Shown: positions 40,195 to 49,974 of the stretch, one piece after another
Layout: each line of letters opens with the position of its first letter
Position numbering within the stretch: the stretch's first letter is position 1
Source: RGIG3009 sp045578425
GTDB taxonomy: Bacteria; Bacillota; Clostridia; Oscillospirales; Acutalibacteraceae
Assembly (NCBI GenBank): GCA_045578425.1
Contig: JAZNKF010000012.1
Coordinates: forward strand, 39,943-103,942
DNA length: 64,000 nucleotides
Direction: 5' to 3'
Notes under the pieces: model-generated
The model's input: only the letters and a program-made list of their open reading frames with translations
What the model was told of the DNA's origin: nothing
Databases searched by the model: none
Position numbers and translations under genes: made by a program

Positions 40195-42024
40195 TTAGTC
40201 TTTAATTCTTGTGACCTTTCCCCAAGGAGGCTGGGCATTCTCGTTGTTAATTATCCAAAGAACTGGTATACCCATAGCCTCCTTTTCATCAGGAAAAGGA
40301 GCGTATCCATCGGTTAAAATTATTATGCTTGCAGGCGGCTTATCTCTCATTTCGTTTTGGACATATTCAAAGATAATATCGAAACTTGTTCCGCCGCCAC
40401 CTGCAGGTCTGATTATTTTGAATTCATCTTCGTTTTCAAACTCTTGAGGTTTCACAACAACTGCATCAAAAAAGCCGAGCCATCCTTTAAGTTTACCGTC
40501 AAACTGGTCAATAGCACCTTTAATCTCAGAATATGCAGTTGTTATTTGCTCATCAGACATAGAACCGGAGGTGTCTATCATAAATAAAATATCTTCAACG
40601 CGTTCATCCTTTTCGTTAAAATCCGGTAGAAAAAATGGACTATCCTCAAAGCGGCGGTCAGGTGGAGAAAATGAATAGTCATTAATTTCTTCTTGGATGA
40701 AATTTTCAAGTACCGTTCGCCAATCGGTTTGAACTTCTTTTAATTCTTTTATTACCCTTTCTGCAGCGAGAGGAGTAAGTCCTCGTCCCATGCTACCAAA
40801 TTCAATCGAAATTTGTTCAGCGACTTCGGTTGCATCCACCATACGAGCTGTCCATATTTCATTTTCTTCCTTTTGCTCATTGGAAAGCTCGTCAGAAACG
40901 TCCCAAAAGGAATGGTCGTCAATCCCGTTAAAAGATTTGCTATTGTGGGGTGCGTCTGAATAGATTGGATCCGAATTTCCTTCGTTTTCTTTTCCTCTAT
41001 TATCTAATTGACCAAGTTCACCATCAGAAAATCCACTGCCACCTATAGCGGTATTGTTAGCAGCGTCACCTTGCGTATTTGAACAATCACAATCACCGTC
41101 ATCGCCATTGCCGTTGGGCCCGTTTACACCATCACCGTTTTTACCGTCTGTGTCGCTACCGCCATCGGTTTCACCATTGGTACCATCTATGCCACCGGTA
41201 TCGCCACCATTATCACCGTCGGTTTCGCCGTTGCCGTCTTCGTTGGTTTTTTCACCATCGTCGCCGCCATTCTCACTGTCTTCGCTTTTATCCGACGAAT
41301 CTTTTCCACCGTTTGTATTCGACTTTTTTGATTGGTTACTTTTTTCGTTGTCCTCATTCAAATTATCGCCAATATTATCGTCGCTTGTTTCAACAGAAGT
41401 GTCTTGCGTTTTGCCATCTTGAGCTTTACCTTTGTTGCTTTTTTTATTCGAGGACCTTTGCTTACTTCCGGCACCGTCTTCTTGCTCTTGCTTTTGTTTG
41501 TCTTCTTTAGCAAGCTCAGGATACGCCTTCAACAATAATGCATAAACTTCCTTTGCATCTAACTCCACGCCTTCTATACCGTCAGGAGTTTTATGTATAA
41601 GAGGCTCGCCAGCAATCTCCACCTCTTTTTTTACCTCATATCCGGTAGTTTTGCCCCAAAAATCAACTTTTTCTTTTATCAAACCAAGAGAATACATAAT
41701 GTTCGAATTGACAACAATGTCGCAGGCGATATTATATGCGGTGTGATTAAAATCCTTTTCTTCAGAGGTACAATGCCCAAGTGCAACGTGCAAAATTTCG
41801 TGCATAAGCACAAATTGAAGTTGAAAGTCATCAAGTTCATCAACAAAATAAGGATTAAAAGCAATTCGCTCCCCGTCGGTATACAGTGTCGGAGTGGCTT
41901 CATCAAGAGCAAAACGCAGGTGCATTAAGAGAACAGCATAAAAGGGCTGTTCTCTTAACATTTTTACTCGAATTGCTTGCAGTCTTTGGACGATTTCTCT
42001 GGTTTTATTATCAAATTCTGCCAT
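40195..42024 (-). CDS. DUF2201-type metallopeptidase-like/VWA protein
   Basis: 609 residues in three parts. The N-terminal metallopeptidase-like domain has FVLMHEILHVALGHC (HEILH at 75-79). A linker of about 200 residues is extremely rich in Asp, Gly, Asn, Lys and Ser (repeats of DGNG and GDDG type) and surely disordered. The C-terminal von Willebrand A domain has the MIDAS motif MIDTSGSMS near 482. Such proteins are encoded beside MoxR ATPases, which remodel or load them, as here: the next gene upstream overlaps by 14 bases. Targets of MoxR-VWA pairs are mostly unknown. Confidence 0.88.
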   Translation of the reverse strand: MAEFDNKTREIVQRLQAIRVKMLREQPFYAVLLMHLRFALDEATPTLYTDGERIAFNPYFVDELDDFQLQFVLMHEILHVALGHCTSEEKDFNHTAYNIACDIVVNSNIMYSLGLIKEKVDFWGKTTGYEVKKEVEIAGEPLIHKTPDGIEGVELDAKEVYALLLKAYPELAKEDKQKQEQEDGAGSKQRSSNKKSNKGKAQDGKTQDTSVETSDDNIGDNLNEDNEKSNQSKKSNTNGGKDSSDKSEDSENGGDDGEKTNEDGNGETDGDNGGDTGGIDGTNGETDGGSDTDGKNGDGVNGPNGNGDDGDCDCSNTQGDAANNTAIGGSGFSDGELGQLDNRGKENEGNSDPIYSDAPHNSKSFNGIDDHSFWDVSDELSNEQKEENEIWTARMVDATEVAEQISIEFGSMGRGLTPLAAERVIKELKEVQTDWRTVLENFIQEEINDYSFSPPDRRFEDSPFFLPDFNEKDERVEDILFMIDTSGSMSDEQITTAYSEIKGAIDQFDGKLKGWLGFFDAVVVKPQEFENEDEFKIIRPAGGGGTSFDIIFEYVQNEMRDKPPASIIILTDGYAPFPDEKEAMGIPVLWIINNENAQPPWGKVTRIKD

Positions 42025-43135
42025 TTAAGGATTCTCCTCTGCTACGGTTGAAGGTTATGTATTCGGGAATCTCAGAAAGGATTTCAGAGTATCCTGGTTT
42101 CATGATTTTATACCCATCAATTAACATCCGTGCAAAATCCGCGGGTAACTTTGATGCATATTTGAGCGAATTCCCAATGAGAGTCAATTTTTCGCTGTTT
42201 TCTCTGGCGTAGGCAATCATTGAAGATACAATAGCATAAAGCTTGTCGGTATCACGAGGAACAGAATATTCTCTTCCCAAAAATACGTTTTCAATATCGG
42301 GGAGTCCGTCATAGATGCGACACCATGACTTAAATTCAATGGCAGCACCGTTACCGATAAGTCCGGCAATTAAGGGACTTACTTCGGCCACATTATCGTT
42401 CACGTTGTTTAAAATGTTGCTTACCATTTCCCAAGAACGAGGTGTAGCAAAAGCAAGGTCGTCATTCGTAGGATCAAACCCAAAAAGTCGATCTCTTCTA
42501 AAAGATAAATATCCAATCACTTTCGGATGAACGCCACTTTTGACTGCCCAATTTTTCCACGATTCAAAGCTGCCCTCAATTTCGATATGCAAAAGACGAT
42601 TAGCAAGTGCTTTAGGCATTTTAAAGGATACGGATTTATCGGTTATACGGTTACCTGCTGCAATGACGATACAGTTATCAGGCAATTTGTGTTCGCCAAC
42701 AACTCTGTCGAGGGTAATTTGATATGCGGCCGCTTGAACACTTTGAGGAGCTGCCGAAATTTCATCCAAAAACAGGATGTTTACAATATCCTCGCTATCA
42801 TCCATTTGAAAAATTTGAGGTTTTAACCAAACAGCAAGTGTCTTATCGGCATTAGAGGTGGGAATACCTCTTAAATCAATAGGGTTAAAAAGGAGCAAAC
42901 GAACGTCGGTGATTTTCGTTTTTTTATCCGTTCGCGCTTCAATGTTTTTTGCTATTTGCCTAATAGCCTGTGATTTACCCACACCGGGTGGTCCCCAAAG
43001 CATTACCGACGGTAATACCTTGGGGGACAGCCCTTTTGCAATTACGGGCACATAGGTTTCGGTTAATGTGTTGGTTGCTTTTTCAACCGACAATACCGGC
43101 ATATTCAGACTGACTGTACTTTTATTATTGCTCAT
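42011..43135 (-). CDS. MoxR-family AAA+ ATPase
   Basis: 374-residue AAA+ of the MoxR type. Walker A is WGPPGVGKS at 47-55, Walker B NILFLDEIS near 120, and sensor 1 lies in the VIAAGNRITD block. The MoxR lid features are partly recognisable. ATG overlaps the upstream helicase stop (TAATG), and the 3' end overlaps the VWA-protein start, so helicase, MoxR and VWA are translated as a coupled set. MoxR motors act as chaperones for VWA partners; here the partner is clearly the DUF2201/VWA protein. Confidence 0.92.
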   Translation of the reverse strand: MSNNKSTVSLNMPVLSVEKATNTLTETYVPVIAKGLSPKVLPSVMLWGPPGVGKSQAIRQIAKNIEARTDKKTKITDVRLLLFNPIDLRGIPTSNADKTLAVWLKPQIFQMDDSEDIVNILFLDEISAAPQSVQAAAYQITLDRVVGEHKLPDNCIVIAAGNRITDKSVSFKMPKALANRLLHIEIEGSFESWKNWAVKSGVHPKVIGYLSFRRDRLFGFDPTNDDLAFATPRSWEMVSNILNNVNDNVAEVSPLIAGLIGNGAAIEFKSWCRIYDGLPDIENVFLGREYSVPRDTDKLYAIVSSMIAYARENSEKLTLIGNSLKYASKLPADFARMLIDGYKIMKPGYSEILSEIPEYITFNRSRGESLNGRI

Positions 43136-46100
43136 TATGATGCCACCTTTAATCCTAATTCTTCATCCAACAAATCAAGCTCAGCCTGTAAGGCTTTAAT
43201 GTTCTCTCCAAAGCCTTCTTCGCGTGCCAATTCATTGTTAATTACATCAATTCTAACGGTCAAGTCGTTAAGCCGTTTTTCATACTTTTCTTTTTGACCG
43301 CGCAAATCGTTAATCATATTATCAATTCTTCGTATAACGCCAAATTCTTCACCCAAATTCACAAGGTGCTTTCCGTTTTTAACAAGATAGATATAATATT
43401 CTTCCTTGTCACTTTCAACCAAACGTCCTTCTTCATTACGCACTTTGGGCTTTCTTGGCCTCATATAGGCAGGAACAATAATCTTAAATCCACGATATTC
43501 CATAACGCAAGTTTCTTCCGGCTTGTTTACGGAGTTTTTCACTATGTTAAAGATCAAGCTGCGCGTTTTACGATATTCCTCATTGTCACCATCATCAAGA
43601 TTTTCGGCCACAAATTCCCGTTTTTCCTTTACCTCATCACGTGCGGCTTTTAGTTCCGCTTTAAGAGGTTCATACACCGCAAACAATTCGTCCGCAACTT
43701 TACGCAATGCCTCGGCTTCAGCTAACAGAGATTCATCCTTTTTGGCTGCTTTTTCCATTTCCTTGGCTGCCTTATTGGCAGATTTCCATTCACTTTCCGC
43801 CTGCCTTGCTTTTTCTCTTACAACGTTCTTGGCATCAATAGCCGCCCTACGTACTGCTTGTAGTGCTTCTTCTTTTTCGCGTTGTTTGTTTTCTTCTGCG
43901 ATTAAAACATCGGTTTCCTTAATGTCTTTTTCACAAAGGGAAATAATTCTCTTTTGTTTTTCGATGTTAGCAGGAATACCGTCAAGTTCCTCTCGCAATT
44001 TGGTTTTTCTTGCGATAACGTCTCGCTCCAGAATACGGTATTTCGAGAGTTCGTTTGCAACTTCAACACGGCGCTTGATTTTAGGGTTACCCACTGCAAG
44101 TGCTTTTACCTCTGCATAGTTAAGAACGGTCTCGTCAACGTCTGCACACTCTCTTTGTGTGCAATCGCCCGAAAGAATTTGACTAATGAAACGTTGCTTA
44201 GATTCAAGAAGCTGCCAAGAATAAGCATCAAAACTTCCCTTTGTAATATAACGAAAAATCTTCACGCTTTTGCTGTTATTGCCACGGCGCAGGATACGTC
44301 CCTCTCTTTGTACCATATCTGCAGGACGCCACGGTACATCCAAATGATGCATCGCCACAAGACGTTCTTGAATATTCACGCCATGGCCCGTTTTAAAGGT
44401 GGAGCCAATAAGTACCGATTTTTCACCTTTGCGCAATTCTCTGAACAGTTCTTCTTTCTGGCGCTCGTTTTCGGCCTCGTGAATAAAGGCAATTTTATTT
44501 CCGGGGATACCCATAGCGATAAGAAGTGATTTGAGTTCGTCGTAAAGATTAAATCCCTCTTTGGGGGTGGAAATATCGCAAAATACAAGCTGAATAGAGT
44601 TAGTATCTCTTGTGTCATAGTAAACATCTGCGATATTTTCAGCGCAGCGCATTACCTTAGATTCACTTTCTCGTCCGAAGATCAAGTCCACAAGGCGCAT
44701 ATCAAGAGCTGCTTTTCTACCATCAGTCGTGATTTTAAGCATATTGTCTTTATCAGGCTTAACGCGCTTGTTTCGAATGTCATCTGCACGGTTGGAAATG
44801 TCCTTCAGAAAATCCTTAAAAATATCACTTCCCGCCGACACGGAATCGGTATAACCTTCAAATTCAGGCAAGATTTCATTGTTATCTTCGTGATGGAAAT
44901 CTGCGATAGAGGAAAGTATGGCCGTGAGTTCGGGCACATTCTTAAAGCGAGCAAAACGAGTTTTCAAGTGATAACTATTCGTATCCACGTCAATTTCATA
45001 CTCGGTTGTTTTTTCTGCAAACATACCAACCCAGTTGTCAAAATTATGAATACCTGCAAATTCAAGTTCGCCCTCTTGCAAATACTGCTGAAGAACAAAA
45101 AGGTCAGTAAGCGAGTTAGTTATAGGGGTACCTGTTGCAAACACAACTCGGCCACCATTGTTTTGACGTTGAATACAATGAACCTTGTCCATCATGGCTT
45201 TGCATTTATCCGAACCCGCTTTGTTAATGCCGTGAACTCGATGTATTTCGGTAGCAATCGGCACGTTCTTATAATAATGTGCCTCATCTAAAAACAAGGT
45301 GTTTATACCAAGTTCGTCAAAAGGAATGGTGCAAATGTTTTTAGGCGCCTCCGTCTCAAGCCTTTCAAGTGCCTTTCTGATTCGCTTTTCCTTGATTTCA
45401 ATTTTACCCTTTTTATTAAATTTGGCGTGCGCTTTGTTAAGCATTTCAAGCTGACTTTCGTAAAGTTCTTTATAATAATTCTTAGAAAGCGAGAGCATAT
45501 CGAAAGAACTATACGCCATAATAATCGCGTCATAATCTTCAGTTTTGATTTTTTCTATTGTATCGGCTCTTTTGGAAGGCTTAAAATTCTTTTCGTTCAC
45601 AACCAGCAATTTTGCATCAGGATACATTTTAAGAAAAGTGTTTTCCCATTGACCTAAGATGTTGTTCGGTACGACATACAAATTTTTCTTGGATTTGTGC
45701 AACCGTCTGAGTTCCATTCCGGCCGCAATCATTACGAAAGTTTTTCCCGAACCAACATCGTGAGAAAGTAAGGTGTTGGGTGTGAAAAGAATTCGTGCTA
45801 CGGCATCCTTTTGATAATCGTAAAGAGAAATGTTCTTATTCATATTCGGGAATTTGAGAAATTCACCTTTAAACATTCTTTTTTTGATGTTGCCGAATTT
45901 ATTACAATAAGCATTTTGAAGGCGAGCCGCTCTCTTTTCATCAGACCATACCCAATTTTGGAATTCGGTGGCAAGCTTTTCTTGCTTTTCAACCGCTTTG
46001 ATGGTTTCGTCATTGTTTACAAAACGGTGGATTATCGGTTTGCCTGCAGCATTAAAGGTTCCGGTATCCACACCATCGGTAATCTGAACCGTCTTTTGAT

Positions 46101-47085
46101 TAAGCGTATTTTCAAGCAAGTAAAGCATAGGCATTCGCTTTGTACCAAACGCAGAAAAAACAATTTGCTCATATTTGCCGCTGTGTTCACTTTTGTTAAA
46201 ACGACCTTTTTCAGGGACCTCCCAAATTCCCGTAAATTCGTCGTGAAGAACCTTGAATTGTTGTTCTTCCCATACTTTCGCATCAGAATCAAGAGAATTC
46301 AATCCAACAAGATGCAAAATAAACTCATCAATCACATCAGCAGGAACCCAAGGTGAGCCTAACGTACAATAAATATCTTTAATATCAATCTTAGGTGCAA
46401 CCAAAGCTTTCAAAGCTTCAACATTCTTTTCGAAATAGCCTAAATATTCTTCGTTGGCATCATTTGCGATTTCCAGTTTATAGAGTATATTACCCGAAAG
46501 GTACTCATCACTTGTTTCAAATCCTTTGTACCAGCATTCGTTCCAAGTAAGCGGATTTTGATATATAGCACCATCCAATTCCTTGATAATATCCTTCATA
46601 TCAATTCCGGTGACTTCGGAAATATACTCAATATCAACTGCGCCTAAATTATCGAGAGAGGCAATAAGTCCGTCTGCAACCGACTCCACGTGTTCACAAA
46701 TTTCGTTATTGCCTTCGAAAGCATTTGAAAAGTCAAGAGGAAGGTCCATACAGGTAACGCTTTTTACGTGTTCTCTGTGTTTAATGGCTTCTTCACGGGC
46801 AAGTTTTGCCGCACGCCGTTTTTCCTCTCTCTCTTTTTTCTTGAGTTCAGCTTCCTTTATAGCACGTTCTTTTGCAGCGATTTCTTTTCTATGTTTTTCG
46901 GCCTCTCGCTCTTTGGCTTGAACGGTAGCAACCTCGAGAGCTTTCGCCATAATATTTATTTCTTCAATTGTAAGTTTGTCTTGGATTGTTTGAAGATTAG
47001 CGTAGTATTCTTCGAAGAACTTAGACTTTTGCTTCGCAGCTAATACAATATCGTTTTCATTCTTTTTTGTATTTTTCTTGCTCAT
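43135..47085 (-). CDS. SNF2/DEAD-type helicase with long coiled coils
   Basis: 1316-residue superfamily 2 helicase. An N-terminal charged coiled coil (Lys/Glu/Arg-rich, about 60-110) precedes the motor core: Walker A SHDVGSGKT, motif Ia VVPNNILGQW, Walker B LFLDEAHYYKN, motif III FATGTPITNS, and a helicase C domain with GHGVNIQERLVAMHHLD and the arginine-finger motif QREGRILRRGN. A second coiled coil (about 1000-1150) follows. This motor type is common on ICEs and phages, often fused to methyltransferases; no methyltransferase motifs are seen here. It probably translocates on or remodels DNA for the system. Confidence 0.88.
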   Translation of the reverse strand: MSKKNTKKNENDIVLAAKQKSKFFEEYYANLQTIQDKLTIEEINIMAKALEVATVQAKEREAEKHRKEIAAKERAIKEAELKKKEREEKRRAAKLAREEAIKHREHVKSVTCMDLPLDFSNAFEGNNEICEHVESVADGLIASLDNLGAVDIEYISEVTGIDMKDIIKELDGAIYQNPLTWNECWYKGFETSDEYLSGNILYKLEIANDANEEYLGYFEKNVEALKALVAPKIDIKDIYCTLGSPWVPADVIDEFILHLVGLNSLDSDAKVWEEQQFKVLHDEFTGIWEVPEKGRFNKSEHSGKYEQIVFSAFGTKRMPMLYLLENTLNQKTVQITDGVDTGTFNAAGKPIIHRFVNNDETIKAVEKQEKLATEFQNWVWSDEKRAARLQNAYCNKFGNIKKRMFKGEFLKFPNMNKNISLYDYQKDAVARILFTPNTLLSHDVGSGKTFVMIAAGMELRRLHKSKKNLYVVPNNILGQWENTFLKMYPDAKLLVVNEKNFKPSKRADTIEKIKTEDYDAIIMAYSSFDMLSLSKNYYKELYESQLEMLNKAHAKFNKKGKIEIKEKRIRKALERLETEAPKNICTIPFDELGINTLFLDEAHYYKNVPIATEIHRVHGINKAGSDKCKAMMDKVHCIQRQNNGGRVVFATGTPITNSLTDLFVLQQYLQEGELEFAGIHNFDNWVGMFAEKTTEYEIDVDTNSYHLKTRFARFKNVPELTAILSSIADFHHEDNNEILPEFEGYTDSVSAGSDIFKDFLKDISNRADDIRNKRVKPDKDNMLKITTDGRKAALDMRLVDLIFGRESESKVMRCAENIADVYYDTRDTNSIQLVFCDISTPKEGFNLYDELKSLLIAMGIPGNKIAFIHEAENERQKEELFRELRKGEKSVLIGSTFKTGHGVNIQERLVAMHHLDVPWRPADMVQREGRILRRGNNSKSVKIFRYITKGSFDAYSWQLLESKQRFISQILSGDCTQRECADVDETVLNYAEVKALAVGNPKIKRRVEVANELSKYRILERDVIARKTKLREELDGIPANIEKQKRIISLCEKDIKETDVLIAEENKQREKEEALQAVRRAAIDAKNVVREKARQAESEWKSANKAAKEMEKAAKKDESLLAEAEALRKVADELFAVYEPLKAELKAARDEVKEKREFVAENLDDGDNEEYRKTRSLIFNIVKNSVNKPEETCVMEYRGFKIIVPAYMRPRKPKVRNEEGRLVESDKEEYYIYLVKNGKHLVNLGEEFGVIRRIDNMINDLRGQKEKYEKRLNDLTVRIDVINNELAREEGFGENIKALQAELDLLDEELGLKVAS

Positions 47086-47103
47086 TTAACGGCACCTCGT
47101 ATT

Positions 47104-47787
47104 TTAATTTGTTGTTTTACCCGATACATTGATTCCATATTTCTTACAATAATTAGAAATGTTGGATTCTTTAGGGCAAGTAACAGTCAGCGTTTCTTTC
47201 TTAGGATAGACAATGGAAGGCATTGATTTATAAATCTCAATATCAGAATCTTTCGCCTCCAATTCAGTTCCGAAAGTGCCTACTTCAAGCTCTGCATCAC
47301 CCTCAAAAATAATATGCGTGATATCACTATGAATCATAAATGCCAAAGCACCAATAGCACGAATAGAGGAAGGAACAACGATTTTAACATCACGTGCATT
47401 TACGGCAAATGCACGATAATCCAAAATCTTTACACCTTCAGGAATTCTAAATACAAATTCATCACGTTCAATGTCCAAATCGTTAAAAGCATCTTGTCCG
47501 ATGATTTCGAGAGAAGTTAATTGCGAAACATCACTGTTCTTACAAACCTTAATGAGCGTTTTTCCGTCCTTGCTCAAAAGGCAGTTGTGAGCAGAAGAAA
47601 AAACCTCGTTTTCCGGATCCACAACAATGGCTTCCGCTTCGCAATCAAGAAACACCCATGCATCTGCATCAAATGCGGTCGCTTCTTTCGGAATAAACAA
47701 TCTTCCCGGGATAGGATTTCCGTTTTCATCCGTGTTCTTGACCCAAGTGATTACGCCATCTTCAATCGTCAATTCGTAATTCTCCAT
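47104..47787 (-). CDS. BspA-type leucine-rich repeat protein
   Basis: 227-residue protein with LRR_5-type repeats: FRIPEGVKILDYRAFAVN, IVVPSSIRAIGALAFMI and HIIFEGDAELEVGTF. It has no signal peptide, so it is cytoplasmic, unlike surface BspA proteins. It is the first gene of the helicase-MoxR-VWA transcription unit, 18 bases before the helicase, with GGAGGAA upstream. LRR domains recognise proteins, so it may be an adaptor or sensor. Related LRR parts occur in the collagen-like protein of element A. Confidence 0.78.
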   Translation of the reverse strand: MENYELTIEDGVITWVKNTDENGNPIPGRLFIPKEATAFDADAWVFLDCEAEAIVVDPENEVFSSAHNCLLSKDGKTLIKVCKNSDVSQLTSLEIIGQDAFNDLDIERDEFVFRIPEGVKILDYRAFAVNARDVKIVVPSSIRAIGALAFMIHSDITHIIFEGDAELEVGTFGTELEAKDSDIEIYKSMPSIVYPKKETLTVTCPKESNISNYCKKYGINVSGKTTN

Positions 47788-47841
47788 ATTCTTTCCTCCG
47801 TTTTTCTGAAAAAGTGTATAGTAAGGGCGGGGTACACAGAT

Positions 47842-47874
47842 ATAATATCGGATTTAATATCCCAAAAATAGTAC
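47842..47874 (-). promoter_or_regulatory. WYL-B-type operator and -10 box, LRR-helicase operon
   Basis: GTACT-N6-GGGAT at 47859-47874 (one degenerate half each side), 11 bases, TATTAT (47842-47847) on the minus strand. Confidence 0.6.
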
Positions 47875-47880
47875 ATTAAA

Positions 47881-47932
47881 AAGACAAAGAAAAAGGAACC
47901 GCACTCACGCACGGTTCCTTTTTCTTTGTCTT
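47881..47932. terminator. Long-stem terminator
   Basis: A 21-bp perfect stem (AAGACAAAGAAAAAGGAACC and one further pair) with a 10-base loop lies just past the stop of the 47,953 gene. T-runs are on both sides. It separates the nuclease/WYL operon from the LRR-helicase operon. Confidence 0.85.
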
Positions 47933-47952
47933 GACTTTGAATTTCTTTTAAT

Positions 47953-48816
47953 TCAGAAAGGTATTTTGTTCAATTCGTCCTTAATTATTTTTCTTTTGTC
48001 CTCTAGCGGCAAGCGTTTGATAACTTCTTTTTCCTTAGAGGAAATATTTTCTTTTAGCGAAAATAAAAACGCTTCTGCGGCTAACTCTTTTTGAATTCTC
48101 GGCCAAAAGACGAACTCGGCTTTTAACGGAGTCATAGCCTCGTCAAAAAACCACTTCCTGAACATTTTTTGGAAATAAAAGTACGTGTAAAACTTCTTGC
48201 TGTCAGCCGTAGTATATTCATCGTTGTCTCTGTCGCCATACGCGCGAATAGCGCTCCAATTTGGAACGTGCCCTTTTATTAATTTCATTTTCCATTTGAC
48301 ACATTCTCTTTGAAACCATTCCAAAGTGAAAGAATCCAACGGCACGTGACAATGATAAAAATGCTTCGAATAGTGTTCTTCGATCCCTTTCTTAACGCAT
48401 AAAGCATAAAGATTCTTAAAACTCATATTCACTATTTTTTGTGCTTTCCCGCATGTACAATCTTCCGATGCATAATAATCTTTTAAAAACCCAACAACCC
48501 AACCACACGTCTCTTGATGCCAAGCATCAAATTCATCTTGGGTAGGATCCTTTTGAAACCACACATTATACCGCATTAACAAGCCATCATCTTTGTCACA
48601 AGATGATTTAGCCAAACCATCCAATGAAACTGCTTCGCCCTGCTTTTCTTTGACCTTTTTCATTGTACGAACAGTTAAATCCCTAAATGCGTGTCGAACA
48701 GATTCTCGTATATCCGATTCACGAATCGTCTTGCTTTTAATATCAAATTCTTTATATTCACCTACCGCTTTCACGGAATTATCCCAAAATCCAATTGCCA
48801 ATTCTTTAGTATACAT
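47953..48816 (-). CDS. Unknown protein of the nuclease/WYL operon
   Basis: 287-residue unrecognised protein. Features: a C-x-C-x5-like cluster (SEDCTCGKAQKI), aromatic-rich central segments (HYSKHFYHCHVPLDSFTLEWFQREC) and a helical Lys/Glu-rich C-terminus (ENISSKEKEVIKRLPLEDKRKI). No membrane helix is seen. The H-x-H in FYHCHV might bind metal, but the family is not known. It is the last gene after the PD-(D/E)XK protein, separated by 33 bases, and so is probably part of the same unit. Confidence 0.6.
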   Translation of the reverse strand: MYTKELAIGFWDNSVKAVGEYKEFDIKSKTIRESDIRESVRHAFRDLTVRTMKKVKEKQGEAVSLDGLAKSSCDKDDGLLMRYNVWFQKDPTQDEFDAWHQETCGWVVGFLKDYYASEDCTCGKAQKIVNMSFKNLYALCVKKGIEEHYSKHFYHCHVPLDSFTLEWFQRECVKWKMKLIKGHVPNWSAIRAYGDRDNDEYTTADSKKFYTYFYFQKMFRKWFFDEAMTPLKAEFVFWPRIQKELAAEAFLFSLKENISSKEKEVIKRLPLEDKRKIIKDELNKIPF

Positions 48817-48849
48817 AATCTACTCCATTCCCTATGGCTTTCTTGCAAA

Positions 48850-49974
48850 TCAATTATTTTCTTTAAAGAAGCGATTAGCACTTTCAGCAATGCATTGAAT
48901 AGCCGACGGATGACACTCACGGTCGTAAAACCATTCGATCAACACCTCATTCGAGTCGGCGAACGCCTTCAAATTAAATGCCTCGCCCTCTTTTTTGGTG
49001 CAATAAGAGGTTGTATCATCTCTCGAACCGGAAAAAGCGGTTTTGGAAATATAACTCCATTGCTCATTTTGTTCACCTGTGCGAATGAAAAAATTTGTCT
49101 GGTAACACAAGCACAGTTCTTTGTTTCCTTTACGCAACCGTTCTGCCCATATCTCGTTTTTGTAAGGACGATTAATTTCCGTTTGTCGAAAACCATATTG
49201 GTTGCTACACAATTCTGCTGTTAATTCCTTCAAAAAGGTCGTGCGAATCTCTTCCCAAAGATCCGGCATCACTCCGCTAAGTAATTGAACAATTTTAGGA
49301 TATTCCTTAGATTGCCTTAAAACATCTAAAAGCCTCTTCGTTTGTTCCGCGCTATTTCTTTTCACATTCAACACCTCCAAAAAGTGTGTGGCGAGCGGGT
49401 TAGGAATTTCGCCGGCGGTAACATCTTCCAGCCACCCGCATATATGTTTATTAAAGCTGATGCTAACAGACTTTGTTTCACATTTTTCGACACATTTTTG
49501 TGCGCACTTATCGGTTTGGGGACGGTGTCCGTCTACCGTGAGAAAGTAAATATGTTTCACTTTTGAAGGATAGTCTTTATTCAGCGTTTTGGAATAACGA
49601 ATCAATTGATCCGCTTGTTCTCCTGCACCCACTTTTACCTCGATGGCTACCACGTGCCGTTCGGTTTCCAATAAAATATCAATGCGACCTTCCTTGTCGT
49701 ATGCATCACAAGGAGCTCCGCAAAAACGTTCACGTTCGATATTTCGCAATTTTTCGCCTTTACAACTCCCGCCCAACACATTTTTCTCAAAGGAAGGCCA
49801 GTACTCATTAATAAGATATACCAGTACGCGACAATAAGGAACTTCTTTATCAATTACTTCAAAAACGGAAAACACATTATCTTTCGATGCAGTTTTCCTC
49901 GCATCTAACAACGATCGTTTCTGCATTTCATCGCGCAACTTTTGTAGCGGGGCGTCATTAACACGATTATTCAC
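48850..49974 (-). CDS. PD-(D/E)XK nuclease family protein (PDDEXK_4-like)
   Basis: 374 residues; GTG 49974 with GGAGA upstream, overlapping the WYL regulator stop. The nuclease core is complete: GRIDILLE (Asp), then VVAIEVKVGAGEQADQLIRY (E-x-K followed by the helix Gln), near residues 95-125, and HIYFLTVDG as the next strand. This is the layout of the PDDEXK_4 family seen in defence islands. The C-terminal half (NKELCLCYQTNFFIRTG...) may bind substrate. Its position next to a WYL regulator supports a defence or processing role. Confidence 0.85.
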   Translation of the reverse strand: MNNRVNDAPLQKLRDEMQKRSLLDARKTASKDNVFSVFEVIDKEVPYCRVLVYLINEYWPSFEKNVLGGSCKGEKLRNIERERFCGAPCDAYDKEGRIDILLETERHVVAIEVKVGAGEQADQLIRYSKTLNKDYPSKVKHIYFLTVDGHRPQTDKCAQKCVEKCETKSVSISFNKHICGWLEDVTAGEIPNPLATHFLEVLNVKRNSAEQTKRLLDVLRQSKEYPKIVQLLSGVMPDLWEEIRTTFLKELTAELCSNQYGFRQTEINRPYKNEIWAERLRKGNKELCLCYQTNFFIRTGEQNEQWSYISKTAFSGSRDDTTSYCTKKEGEAFNLKAFADSNEVLIEWFYDRECHPSAIQCIAESANRFFKENN

